Notes under the pieces: model-generated
Seen by the model: only the letters and a program-made list of their open reading frames with translations
Database searches by the model: none
What the model was told of the DNA's origin: nothing
Translations under genes and position numbers: made by a program
From: Candidatus Electrothrix aestuarii
GTDB lineage: Bacteria > Desulfobacterota > Desulfobulbia > Desulfobulbales > Desulfobulbaceae
Assembly: GCA_032595685.2 (NCBI GenBank)
Contig: CP159373.1
Location: 2,359,501-2,423,500, forward strand
DNA: 64,000 nucleotides
Direction of reading: 5' to 3'
Part shown: in pieces, positions 47,087 through 56,063 of the stretch
Numbering within the stretch: position 1 is the stretch's first letter
Layout of the letters: every line of letters starts with the position of its first letter

Positions 47087-47719
47087 TCAAGATTCAGATT
47101 TTAATAACTTCATTTTATTTTTAATTTCAAGGATTGTTTTGCTTATGTATATATTCTCGTATGTATTCGAAACATCGTGTAGCAGTAAATGGGTGTTATT
47201 TAATATTTCTTCGTAAAACTGAATAGTTTCGATAGATATTGGCCCCCAATCACAATCAAGAATTTCTATTTCTTTTTTTACAGACCCTCGGTGTTTATAA
47301 TGAAAAATATACTCTAATCTATCTATGTATATATATGGAATGGTAACAGATGTGTTTTTGTCGATATGTGTATTTTTAGCTTTAATATGCCTGACATTTA
47401 GATTCTTTTTTCCTTTCTTGAACTCAAGGAACCAGTTGTCAGATTCAAGTTCTGAAATTATCACGCATTTGTTATTTTCTAGTAAAATCAAAAGGTCGAG
47501 TAGTATGTCAATCCAACGAGTTATTGAGTAATCCTGGAAGCAACCTAATGAAATTTCGTTATTACTGATCTCATTGCTATGGTGATAACCAATGACGTTT
47601 CCGTTAAAATTAAGCTCTACCATTCCGTATAAATTAGAGTGGTTAGAGTCAAATTCCTCAGGTGAAATATTGCGAATTTCAAATTCAATTTCGACGATCC
47701 TGTACTTTAACTTAAACAT
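47087..47719 (-). CDS. Candidate immunity protein of module C
   Basis: A 210-residue AT-rich protein with a mixed beta-strand pattern (MFKLKYRIVEIEFEIRNISPEEF; VIGYHHSNEIS). Not recognised by family. It begins 21 bp downstream of the RHS toxin tip (47740-48107) on the same strand, the standard position of the immunity gene in RHS-CT/I pairs. The frame is intact although the toxin is broken, as expected if it still protects against sister cells. Confidence is in its being a gene; the role is inference from position. Confidence 0.65.
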   Translation of the reverse strand: MFKLKYRIVEIEFEIRNISPEEFDSNHSNLYGMVELNFNGNVIGYHHSNEISNNEISLGCFQDYSITRWIDILLDLLILLENNKCVIISELESDNWFLEFKKGKKNLNVRHIKAKNTHIDKNTSVTIPYIYIDRLEYIFHYKHRGSVKKEIEILDCDWGPISIETIQFYEEILNNTHLLLHDVSNTYENIYISKTILEIKNKMKLLKSES

Positions 47720-47739
47720 GTTAGTAAGTCGCTAATTAT

Positions 47740-48107
47740 TCAAAATAAATTTTTAAAGTCTTCCAGGGTCATCTTGACAAACCCAAAAGCTGTGTCAATT
47801 CTACCATCTTTTAGTCCAACTCTAATCAAGAAGCCTCCAACTTGTTTCTCGAAATGACCATTTGTTATCCCCGTTTTCACAGCTGCTCTATAAACTCTCA
47901 TGACGTTAAAATGAATTTGTAGCTCCGACCAGTGTGCAGGAAAAAATGTTCTAGCTCTTAAAGCTGCATCAGCTGCTTTTGGCCCTCTACTTTCGACAAG
48001 CTTAGGTATCTGCATAGCGACACGCTGGACAGAATGTTTTTTCAGTTGGTGGTTGAGGACGTTTGCTGAAAGTCCTCCTCCAGTAAACCAAAGATATGTT
48101 CTGAAAT
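47740..48107 (-). pseudogene. RHS toxin tip C, cut off by an IS
   Basis: The minus-strand frame is open from the IS edge (48107) to 47740: RTYLWFTGGGLSANVLN, then KAADAALRARTFFPAHWSELQI, and an end with GGFLIRVGLKDGRIDTAFGFV. The pattern FFPAHWS plus G-x-x-I-R-V-G-x-x-x-G-x-I-x-T-A-F resembles EndoU-type C-terminal RNases of polymorphic toxins; this is tentative. Removing the IS at 48108-51189 joins TTALYF to RTYLWF in frame with the RHS core at 51190-51652. The ATG at 48015 is therefore internal. Confidence 0.75.
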
Positions 48108-48878
48108 CAATACCTTCGCCAATTGCCCATTCCTCTTGAATGATTATTATTATGAAAATGACAAATCATTCAAGAGAGCAAAATGGACATTTTCAGCATA
48201 CTCTATTGTTTAAGCCCTTGCCTTGACCGCACAACTTTACGCCAATTGGCTATTATTGTCTCAGCAATTTTGTCTATGCCGGATAGAGTCACCATGCTCG
48301 GCATATCACGTTGGACTGAAAAGGGCGGTAGCTATCGAACCATCCAACGGTTTTTTAAAACAAAAATTGAATGGGCAAAGGTTCAGTGGATTTTTATCCG
48401 TACCCACCTGCTGGGAAATTCCGGAGTCACTCTTTTGGGTGGAGACGAGGTCGTCACTCCGAAGGCAGGTAAAAAGACCTTTGGGCTCGGACGGTTTTTC
48501 TCTTCCATCTATGGTAAGCCGATACCGGGTATGTGCCATTTGCAATTATCGTTAATTTCTGTTGAGAAAGAGAACTCTTACCCGTTGATAACTCAACAAA
48601 TGCAGCAATCTGAAAAAACAAAGTCGAAAAAATCCAAGCCGTTAAAATCCAAATCTAAACGCAAAACCAAAAAGAAAAAAGGCGGGCGTCCTAAAGGAAG
48701 TCGTAACAAAAATCGTCGTAATGTAGAGCTCACGGAAACCCAAAAAATATTGCAGGAAAACATTAAAAAGGCACTTGCCTTGGTTGGTAATACATTAAAA
48801 TTAGATTACTTTGTCTACGATGGAGCCTTGGGGCATAATAATGGTGTCCGATTGGTCAGACAATGTGATCTGCATTTA

Positions 48879-50533
48879 GATTGTCCTTAAAAACTCTCAG
48901 CGCGCTGATTTTAAATGAAAAAGTTATAAAAATATTGTAAAATATGCATACTTTTGACGTTCACCCCCTCATAAGGCATGCACATGATCAGGTACACCAG
49001 TGACAGACAGCTTACACTTGAAGGATTCAGCCTTCCCTTTGGAGGCAAACTGAACCCTGACAACAGATGGATCAAATGGCATAAAGTTATTCCGTGGGAT
49101 GAGTTCGCCATCAGATATTACCGAACATTGGACCCGCGTCAGGGGCGACCTGCCAAAAATGCCAGATTGGTGATCGGCGCGTTAATCATTAAACATAAGC
49201 TGACGCTCAGTGACGAAGAAACCGTACTCCAGATTCAGGAGAACCCCTATCTTCAGTATTTTGTTGGGTTTTCTTCTTTTCAAGACAAGCAACCTCTAGC
49301 TCCGAGCCTGTTTGTTGAGATTCGAAAACGGATGGGAAAGGATGTCTTTTCTGCGTTTGAAGAAGTGATTTTGGAAAAACTTGCTCTCTCAAAGAAAAGT
49401 ACGACAAATGAAGATGAAAAAGAGGATAAGGGTGAGGAAGAGCCCGTTGAAAATAAGGGGAAAATGCTTGTCGATGCAACGGTTGCTGAGCAAGCGATTC
49501 GTTACCCGACTGATCTGAGTTTACTCAACGAAGCTCGTGAGATTTCCGAGCAGCTGATTGATGATCTGTACAAACAGAGTGGCTACCCCAAAAAGCCCAG
49601 GACATATCGGAGAGTTGCTCGCAAAAACTACCTGAATCTGGCTAAAAAAAGAAACCAGGCAAAAAAATCTGCGGCGCGGACTTCGGCAGCAATTACAGTA
49701 CGTCCGAAGAAATTTACGATATATTGATGAGTTGCTTGATAATGTTGGATCGGCACCTTTTCCACTTCCCCATCAGCAACAACGACAGTATTGGATCATT
49801 CAGCATGTGTATCGCCAGCAGGATGAGATGTACAAAAAACGAAAACGACGCTGCGATGACCGAATTGTTTCCATTGCCCAACCTCATGTACGACCAATAG
49901 TTCGTGGGAAAGCAGGTAAAAATGTGGAGTTCGGTGCCAAACTCAGCGTGAGCATGGTCGATGGTTTGGCTTTTGTCGATCATATTGGTTGGGATGCCTT
50001 CAACGAAGGCACGGATTTGCAGGCGCAGGTGGAAAACTACAAACGCCGAAATGGCTACTATCCTGCTGCAGTGCTTGCTGATCAAATTTACGGAACAAGA
50101 GAAAATCGTAAATATCTCAAAGAGAAAGGCATTCGATTTGGTGGTAAACGAATGGGCAGGTCCCCGAAAGAGACAGAAGAAAACAAAGAACGTCTTCGGG
50201 AACTGAAAGCACAACGGATTCGGGATAGTCGAGAACGGATCCCCATTGAGGGGAAATTTGGCCAAGGAAAAACGGCTACCGACTCAACTACATCCGGGCA
50301 AAACTTCAGAGAACCTCTGAAGCATGGATTAACTGTATTTTCCTGGTCATGAATCTGATGGTTCTGCTCAGGAAGTTGCAGGAACAGCTTGAAAATTTAT
50401 ATCTTTCACGGTTTTTACTTTTACGCAGCCAGCTGAATCATATTAGCGCTCGATTTTTTGCGTTCTTTGAGCAAATGCCAAGGCAAGTCCTGCAGTATTG
50501 CCTGTATGAGAGGTTGGCTTTTTGAGGATGCTC
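48879..50533 (+). mobile_element. IS5-type element nested in the IS4-type element
   Basis: 1,655 bp. Ends are imperfect inverted repeats sharing GA-x-x-x-TCCT-x-AAAAA. CATTTA occurs at both borders (48873-48878 and 50534-50539); the true target duplication may be all six bases or the shorter TTA usual in this family. One transposase gene inside. Confidence 0.8.
48978..50525 (+). pseudogene. IS5/IS1182-type transposase, two compensating frameshifts
   Basis: The N-terminal domain (RYTSDRQLTLEGFSLPFGGKL style; DUF772-like YYRTLDPRQGRPAKNARLVIGALIIK) reads from 48978. At the A7 run 49661-49667 the frame moves so that LRRGLRQQLQYVRRNLRYIDELL continues; one A fewer would keep it. At the A5 run 50268-50272 it moves back, giving NGYRLNYIRAKLQRTSEAW to the stop at 50525; one A more would keep it. 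RIPIEGKFGQGK gives R-3-E-6-K. Either decayed or affected by homopolymer errors. Confidence 0.8.
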
Positions 50534-51189
50534 CATTTAATCTCAAAATTACGCTATGATGCTGCGCTCTACTTTCCATATGATGGACCGTATTCTGGTA
50601 GAGGCCCGCACAAAAAATACGGGGATCGACTGGATTACACCAATATTCCAAAACAATACCTCAAATCATCCACTGTCGAGGATGACATTCGTACCGACAT
50701 TTATCAAATGACCATGCGTCACAAGAAGTTTGCAAATCAACTGAACGTTGTTATCATTGTCAAAACCAACCTGAAAACTCTAAAAAGTGCCCGTGCCGTA
50801 TTATTCAGTTCCGACCTGGAGTTAGCCTATGACAAGCTGATCAAATATTACAGGTTGCGCTTCCAGATAGAGTTCAACTTCCGTGATGCCAAACAGTACT
50901 GGGGGCTTGATGATTTTATGAACATCAAAGAGCTGCAAGTCTGCAACGCGGCCAACCTCGCTTTTTTCATGGTCAATGTATCACATATTCTGCGCCGTCG
51001 ATCTGAATTTTCAGGTATGAGTGTCATTGACCTGAAAGCCTGGTTCCGAGCGGGTAGATACGTCCGTGAAACATTAAAATTGCTTCCGCAAATTCCAGAA
51101 GGTATTTCTATTCAATCCATCGCTAACCAAGTTGCCGTTCTTGGGCGGGTTAATACGCCGGAAGAGGTGGTTTAATGGCGATGGTATTG

Positions 51190-51652
51190 GAAATATAATG
51201 CTGTAGTTTTTGCATATGTTCTATTAATCACTCCTCTTAGCGCATTTCCGACATTTAAGCCAGCAATAGTCAACATCCCACTCGGATCAACCATCATCAC
51301 CGGATTATCCCCTGCATAGAGATACCTGCGCAGCGTCATCGGTTCATGCATCCGCCCGGTATAGGGATCAACGCTGGTAAACCTTCCGCTCGCCTGATCA
51401 TAATACCGCGCCCGGAGGTAATAGAACCCGGCATTGGGATCAAACTGCTCCCCGGTGTAGAGAAAGTCATTCTCCGTGCTTCCGCTGCTGTTCAGCAGAT
51501 TACCGAAGGCATCGTAATCATAGCTGTCCGTTACAGCCCCGCTGCTGTTGACAAGCTGGCGGCTGGAGAGCTGCCCGTCGTAGAGATAATACGAAAGGTC
51601 GTCCCGATTCTGGGCGATCAGGTCATCGCCGTAGAGGTAGGAAACCGCAAGG
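51190..51652 (-). pseudogene. RHS core fragment of module C
   Basis: Minus-strand sequence nearly identical to the end of the RHS core of module B (56485-56870): SYLYGDDLIAQNR, then FYYLRARYYDQASGRFTSVDPYTG and HRYLYAGDNPVMMVDPSG, the RHS hyperconserved end. After DPSG the sequence diverges (MLTIAGLNVGNALRGV), as expected at a toxin junction, and runs into the IS at 51189. Homology stops at 51652, just before the Fic gene region, so the fragment has no N-terminus: an orphan tip cassette. Confidence 0.88.
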
Positions 51653-51733
51653 TCTGATAGAGTACAACGAAATCAGACAGGATGTGTATATTCTGTCCGC
51701 TTTCGTTTCTCTCAGGCAGATCCACTTGACTAC

Positions 51734-51792
51734 GACACTGAAGCGTGTCATTATTACTGTCACAGAATAGTGTCGCGCGTCATTATTGACTG
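51734..51792 (+). promoter_or_regulatory. Possible operator before the Fic gene
   Basis: A dyad GACAC-tgaagc-GTGTC (51734-51749) and a direct repeat of about 16 bp, CGTGTCATTATTACTG (51744) and CGCGTCATTATTGACTG (51776). These could bind a regulator; the Fic protein itself has a winged-helix-like N-terminus. Low confidence. Confidence 0.3.
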
Positions 51793-51835
51793 CCTGTACA
51801 TTCACCTTTTTCTGCTCACGCTTACCTGGATCCCC

Positions 51836-53215
51836 ATGTCACGCCGTATACCTGCTGAAGAGCTGGATGTGATTGCCCACGTTCTTGCAGAACATCCCCA
51901 AGGGCTTGGAATATCCGCCTTAGAAAAAAAACTGTTCACTCGCCTGCCTTATATCAATCGGCGAACATTACAACGACGCCTGAAACGACTTCTGGAAGAA
52001 AAGCGGATCACCACCGAAGGAGAAAGCATCACCCTGCGCTACAAATCCGCATCTCTATCTGCCGCTCCGGGAACAGAGACAGGACAGAAAGAGAATTATA
52101 TCCCTGTCTCTTCAGAGGGGGAACTCATCAGAAGATTGGTGCGACAGCCGCTTATCCAACGCAAACCAGTAGGCTACCACCGTTCCTTTTTGGAGGAGTA
52201 CGAACCGGGCCGTACCTTTTATCTTCCAGATGAACTGCGCAGCCAGTTTCATGAAATGGGACGTACTCCGGCGGGAGAACGTCCTGCCGGTACCTATGCC
52301 AGAGATATTCTCAACCGCCTGCTGATTGACCTCTCCTGGTCTTCTTCCCGGCTGGAAGGAAATACCTACAACCGTCTTGACACAGAAGAACTGATTGCAT
52401 TTGGCCGGAAGGCAGCAGGAAAAGACCTGCGGGAAACCCAGATGATCCTCAATCATAAGGCGGCCATAGAAATGCTCATCGAAGAGGCTGATCAGGTCGG
52501 GTTTAATGCCTTCACTTTTTTCAATCTGCACGCCCTGCTTTCGGAAAACCTGCTCCCGGATGAAGACGCCTCCGGGAGGTTGCGCCGCAAACCGGTGGAT
52601 ATTTCCGGTTCGGTCTTTCATCCCCTGGCCATGCCCCAGGTACTGGAGGACTGTTTCCGGCTCTTGCTTCAAAAAGCTGCCGCCATACCGGACCCCTTTG
52701 AACAGGCATTTTTTATCATGGTGCAGCTGCCCTATCTCCAGCCCTTTGAGGATGTGAACAAACGTGTTTCCCGCTTGGGAGCCAACATCCCCTTAATCTG
52801 CAATAATCTCTGCCCGCTTTCTTTTATTGATGTGCCGGAGCAGGCCTATATCGACGGTACGCTCGGGGTTTATGAATTCAATCAGATAGATCTGCTCCGA
52901 GATGTCTTTACCTGGGCATACGAGCGCTCCTGCCAGCGCTATCTGGCCGTCACCCAGACCATGGTTGAACCGGATCCCTTGCGTATTCAATATCGGGAGG
53001 CGTTGATCCAGGCCGTACAACTGGTTGTCCGTGAACAGAACAGAGTGAATTCCGAGCATATTCAGCAGCTCATTGATGAATTGGTTCTAGAAAAGGATAA
53101 AGAGAGCTTTAAGGCCATGCTGGCCGACAACGTGGAACGTCTGCACGAGGGGAATGTGGCTCGGTACCGGCTGAAGCTCTCTGAGTTTCAGGAGTGGAAA
53201 ATCAATCGAGTCTGA
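51836..53215 (+). CDS. Fic-family protein with altered catalytic motif
   Basis: From ATG 51836 a 459-residue protein; a GTG at 51770 would add 22 hydrophobic residues, not family-like. Residues about 1-75 look like a winged helix (IAHVLAEHPQGLGISALEKKL; NRRTLQRRLKRLLEEKRI). SWSSSRLEGNTY is an inhibitory-helix motif (S-x-x-x-E-G). The Fic loop reads LQPFEDVNKRVSRLGANIPLI: the catalytic His of HPF-x-D-G-N-G-R is Gln and the first Gly is Val. So AMP transfer may be absent or changed. The last five residues and the stop are encoded by a REP copy. The 3' end is duplicated at 45262-45431. Confidence 0.85.
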   Translation: MSRRIPAEELDVIAHVLAEHPQGLGISALEKKLFTRLPYINRRTLQRRLKRLLEEKRITTEGESITLRYKSASLSAAPGTETGQKENYIPVSSEGELIRRLVRQPLIQRKPVGYHRSFLEEYEPGRTFYLPDELRSQFHEMGRTPAGERPAGTYARDILNRLLIDLSWSSSRLEGNTYNRLDTEELIAFGRKAAGKDLRETQMILNHKAAIEMLIEEADQVGFNAFTFFNLHALLSENLLPDEDASGRLRRKPVDISGSVFHPLAMPQVLEDCFRLLLQKAAAIPDPFEQAFFIMVQLPYLQPFEDVNKRVSRLGANIPLICNNLCPLSFIDVPEQAYIDGTLGVYEFNQIDLLRDVFTWAYERSCQRYLAVTQTMVEPDPLRIQYREALIQAVQLVVREQNRVNSEHIQQLIDELVLEKDKESFKAMLADNVERLHEGNVARYRLKLSEFQEWKINRV

Positions 53216-53241
53216 CCCTATTGATCCTGACCCTATTGATC
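53201..53241 (+). repeat. REP plus partial second REP after Fic
   Basis: A complete 25-bp REP (53201-53225) overlapping the Fic stop, followed by a partial one (CCTGACCCTATTGATCC, 53226-53242). Confidence 0.8.
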
Positions 53242-53299
53242 CATGAACCCTTTTTTCGGGAAGCTGGCTTTTCTGATTGATGAACCTTGGTAGTTGGAA

Positions 53300-53455
53300 T
53301 GCCCGTTCGGGACTGGCTCGAAGCAGGCATCGGGATAGGCTGGAAGCATGCTTCGGGGAAGGCTCGACAGTGCATCGGGATACTCCCGACGCATGCTTCG
53401 GGATGCCTCGAACACTGCATCGGGCTGAACCCCGACAGTGCGTCGAGATTCTCCT
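53300..53455. repeat. 22-23-bp palindromic array, about seven units
   Basis: The marker T of TCGGG/TCGAG recurs at 53307, 53330, 53353, 53375, 53398, 53420 and 53443, spacing 23, 23, 22, 23, 22, 23. Most units carry a dyad around GAAGCATGCTTC or CGACAGTGCATCG. First and last units match those of the short array at 61133-61190. The gap continues with two CCGTCCCC/TTGTCCCC-TTTTTC motifs (53490-53535). No gene in 53216-53541. Confidence 0.8.
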
Positions 53456-53541
53456 GAGAGGGGCAAGGGGAAGAACAAGGGATGAGAGAATAATAAATCC
53501 GTCCCCTTTTTCTTTTGTCCCCTTTTTCTTTTTCGATTCAG

Positions 53542-54084
53542 TTAAGTTAACGATAAGTCATATTCTTTGGATGATTTTAAACCGATTGTAACTAAACGTT
53601 TTCCGGCCGTTAGCATCTCATAGGCTTCAGGGCCTACATAGTACCCCTTTATCTTCGAGAACTTTTGTGTTAACAGCTTTGAAAAAAAATTGAACAAAGT
53701 GATTGACTCTCTTGCCTCACTTATTGTGTCTATCTCGCCAGCCAGAAGACATTGATTTCCATAGAGCCCACCAAGTCTAACGACTATAGATTTAGGGTTT
53801 TTGTCTTGGTAATAAGAATATTGAATACCCTTTTGGGGCACAAATTCCCATTGAGATTTTACATTAACATTTTTGGGTAGGACAAGATAAGCTTGGCACA
53901 GCCTAACCTCTTTAACCGATGTTGTTCCTAAGCCCTTAATGTCTAACAGTGATGAAAAATGATCTTTCTGTTTTTTTTCAAATTGACCAACTAAAGCATA
54001 ATGCAGCTCTAGCTCTGTCTCTAACCTTTTAATGTTCATGAGTAAGTCGTTTCTGGTTGCAAAAAAAAGGCGTAAGTTTTCCAT
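53542..54084 (-). CDS. Candidate immunity protein of module B
   Basis: A 180-residue soluble protein, AT-rich, not recognised. ATG 54084 lies two bases after the stop of the RHS tip (54087), so the two are translationally linked as in toxin-immunity pairs. The N-terminal half is helical and coiled-coil-like (NDLLMNIKRLETELELHYALVGQFEKKQ), the C-terminal half mixed. The role is inferred from position only. Confidence 0.65.
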   Translation of the reverse strand: MENLRLFFATRNDLLMNIKRLETELELHYALVGQFEKKQKDHFSSLLDIKGLGTTSVKEVRLCQAYLVLPKNVNVKSQWEFVPQKGIQYSYYQDKNPKSIVVRLGGLYGNQCLLAGEIDTISEARESITLFNFFSKLLTQKFSKIKGYYVGPEAYEMLTAGKRLVTIGLKSSKEYDLSLT

Positions 54085-54086
54085 AA

Positions 54087-54306
54087 TTAAAAAGCCCAGT
54101 TATTCTTTGGAACGAGAATCACATGACCACTCGTTTTTTGACGGATCATTGCAGCCGCAGCGGCTTCTCTTAAAGTGGGTGTAACTCCATCAGATTGAGT
54201 GTCTACCGTCTGTATTCTAATGATTTTTCCATCTTTCTCTGCTGTTATATCAACCCAGTTACTACCTTTCCTTCCCCCTCCTGGGCCAGGTAGGTATTCT
54301 TCTTTC
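54087..54306 (-). pseudogene. RHS toxin tip B, cut off by an IS
   Basis: C-terminal about 73 residues of the RHS protein of module B: KEEYLPGPGGGRKGSNWVDITA followed by IIRIQTVDTQSDGVTPT and HVILVPKNNW. The IS1634-type element (54313-56063) separates it from the RHS core; joining the two sides with one ATATAT gives KITGGGGYMKEEYLPGP in frame. The conserved-looking G-x-W-V-D-I-T and R-I-Q-T-V-D-T strands suggest a small nuclease-like fold, but I cannot name the family. Confidence 0.75.
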
Positions 54307-54312
54307 ATATAT

Positions 54313-56063
54313 CCCACATTCCGCACGTTGACATCTCAGAAAAATATTTTATAACCTGCTGCTACAGAACTATATTTTTCTCATCAATCAGACAGGATGT
54401 ATGGAAAGCAAAACAACTCTTTTATCGCAGGAATGCTCCAGTAAGATTCTCAATCATTTGGGTTTAGTAGCCGGTACGTATGATGAACTCGGACTGGGCG
54501 AGTTAATTGACAGTTTGATTCCTCAGGATAAAGAGAAACGGGTGGTCTCGGTCGGTCAGGCAGTTAAGGCGATGGTTGTTAATGGGTTGGGGTTCGCAAA
54601 TCGGGCACTGTATCTGACCCCGCATTTTTTTCAGGACAAGCCTGTGGATCGACTCATCGGAGAAGGCATTAAGGCTCAGGACCTGAACGACACAGTGTTA
54701 GGTCGGGCCTTGGACACAATTTACAAGCATAATCCCGAAGAGTTATATGCGTATCTTGCGGTCAGGACAGTTGAGCGTCTCGGATTATTTGTCCGTTTCG
54801 GCCACTTGGATTCAACAAGCTTTCATACCGATGGCAGCTATCAGGACAACGGATCAGAAGAGGAAGATGGTGTTGTTCGGATTACAAAAGGCTACAGTCG
54901 GGATCATCGTCCAGATCTAAACCAGATTGTTTTGCAGCTGATTTGTGAACGACAAGCTGGTATCCCGCTTCTCATGAAACCGCTCAGTGGCAACAGTAGC
55001 GACAAAACAGATTTTCGGAAAACAATTCAAGCGCATATTGATCAGCTGAAAAACGATTTCATCCTGAAGTATCTGGTTGCAGACAGTGCGCTCTATACAG
55101 CGGAGACACTCAGGGAATTGAGCAGGATCTTGTGGATTTCCCGAGTGCCGGAGACCTTGGCCCTGTCCCGGGAAGTTATCCATGCAGTAGCACCAGATTT
55201 GATGAAGGATCCAGAACAAGCAGCTTTTCGCAGTCTCGGGATAGAGTATGGCGATGTCAGGCAGCGCTGGTTAGTTGTCTATTCTCCTGAAGCATATCAA
55301 CGAAATCTCAAGACCGTGAACAAAAAATGTCTGAAGTTGAGCACAGCTGAGGCCAAGCAGTTCGATAAATTATGCAAGCAGGATTTTTCTTGCGAGGCTG
55401 ATGCGTTAAAGGCCTTCTCCCGTTTTGAAAACAAACTGAAAATGCTCTCAATTCATGGCGCTCATGTTGTTGCCTTGCCTCGTCATACGGGGAAAGGACG
55501 ACCTGCCAAGGGGAAACATCCGGATTTTTATGTTTATCGAATTGAAGGCAACCCAGCATCCCTGCTTCATGAGAGAACTCGGTTGTTGGAGCGAAAAAGC
55601 TGTTTTATTCTGGCAACGAACCAGTTGGATTGCGAAGAGTTGTCCGATGAGGAACTTCGGGAAGCGTACAAAGATCAGCAAAAGGTTGAGCGGGGCTTTC
55701 GCTTCCTCAAAGATCCATTTTTCATGGCTTCCACTCTTTTCCTGAAATCTCGAAAACGTATCATGGCCCTGATGATGGTCATGACCCTTTGCCTTCTCGT
55801 TTATGCAGCTTTAGAGTATCGTATCCGGGAAGAGCTTGATACAAATAACGAAACTTTCCCAAATCAGAAGGGAAAGCCCGTTTCTGCTCCTACAGCCCGT
55901 TGGGTATTTCAGTTTTTTTCAGGAATTCATGTGCTGATTATCGGGGGTGCGCAACAAGCAGTTTTAAATTTGAATGAGCACCACCTGCGTCTACTCAGAT
56001 TGTTGGGTGCGAGGTATGAAATACTATATTCCTGAAATTGACAAAGGGTATGCGGAATGTGGG
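54313..56063 (+). mobile_element. IS1634-type element in the RHS tip of module B
   Basis: 1,751 bp with inverted ends CCCACATTCCGC at 54313 and its complement ending at 56063. Both sides carry ATATAT (54307-54312 and 56064-56069) as target duplication. One intact transposase gene, reading opposite to the RHS gene. Confidence 0.88.
54401..56035 (+). CDS. IS1634-family transposase
   Basis: A 544-residue DDE transposase. An N-terminal domain of DUF4277 type (LNHLGLVAGTYDELGLGELID; GQAVKAMVVNGLGFANRALYL), first Asp in GHLDSTSFHTDG, second in YLVADSALYTAE, and YKDQQKVERGFRFLK with the E-6-K spacing. The long length and spacing are typical of IS1634. The frame is intact, so the element may still move. 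Confidence 0.9.
   Translation: MESKTTLLSQECSSKILNHLGLVAGTYDELGLGELIDSLIPQDKEKRVVSVGQAVKAMVVNGLGFANRALYLTPHFFQDKPVDRLIGEGIKAQDLNDTVLGRALDTIYKHNPEELYAYLAVRTVERLGLFVRFGHLDSTSFHTDGSYQDNGSEEEDGVVRITKGYSRDHRPDLNQIVLQLICERQAGIPLLMKPLSGNSSDKTDFRKTIQAHIDQLKNDFILKYLVADSALYTAETLRELSRILWISRVPETLALSREVIHAVAPDLMKDPEQAAFRSLGIEYGDVRQRWLVVYSPEAYQRNLKTVNKKCLKLSTAEAKQFDKLCKQDFSCEADALKAFSRFENKLKMLSIHGAHVVALPRHTGKGRPAKGKHPDFYVYRIEGNPASLLHERTRLLERKSCFILATNQLDCEELSDEELREAYKDQQKVERGFRFLKDPFFMASTLFLKSRKRIMALMMVMTLCLLVYAALEYRIREELDTNNETFPNQKGKPVSAPTARWVFQFFSGIHVLIIGGAQQAVLNLNEHHLRLLRLLGARYEILYS

Larger units (their letters stand above)
48183..51175 (+). pseudogene. IS4-like DDE transposase, split by a nested IS
   Basis: N-part 48183-48878 and C-part 50540-51175 join in frame (CDLHL + ISKLRY) once the nested IS is removed, giving about 443 residues. 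The C-part contains YRLRFQIEFNFRDAK, an exact Y-2-R-3-E-6-K (YREK) signature of IS4-related DDE enzymes. A Lys-rich low-complexity insert (about 140-185) is odd but also basic in relatives. The nested insertion makes it inactive. Confidence 0.85.
48108..51189 (+). mobile_element. IS4-type element inserted in RHS module C (itself split)
   Basis: The ends are imperfect inverted repeats: CAATACCTTCGCCAATT at the left and, read inward from the right, CAATACCATCGCCATT. Both are flanked by GAAAT (48103-48107 and 51190-51194), a 5-bp target duplication. Without the nested element (48879-50533) it is about 1.4 kb with one transposase gene. A second inverted pair (CTCTTGAATGATT / AATCATTCAAGAG, 48134-48176) lies before the gene. 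Confidence 0.85.

Noticed and set aside
48015-48015. ATG at 48015 as the start of a 91-residue protein
   Set aside because: The minus-strand frame is open up to the IS edge at 48107 and continues into the RHS core once the IS is removed, so the ATG is internal.
53300-53455. CRISPR array
   Set aside because: Period of 22-23 bp with continuous similarity and no spacers; no cas genes nearby.
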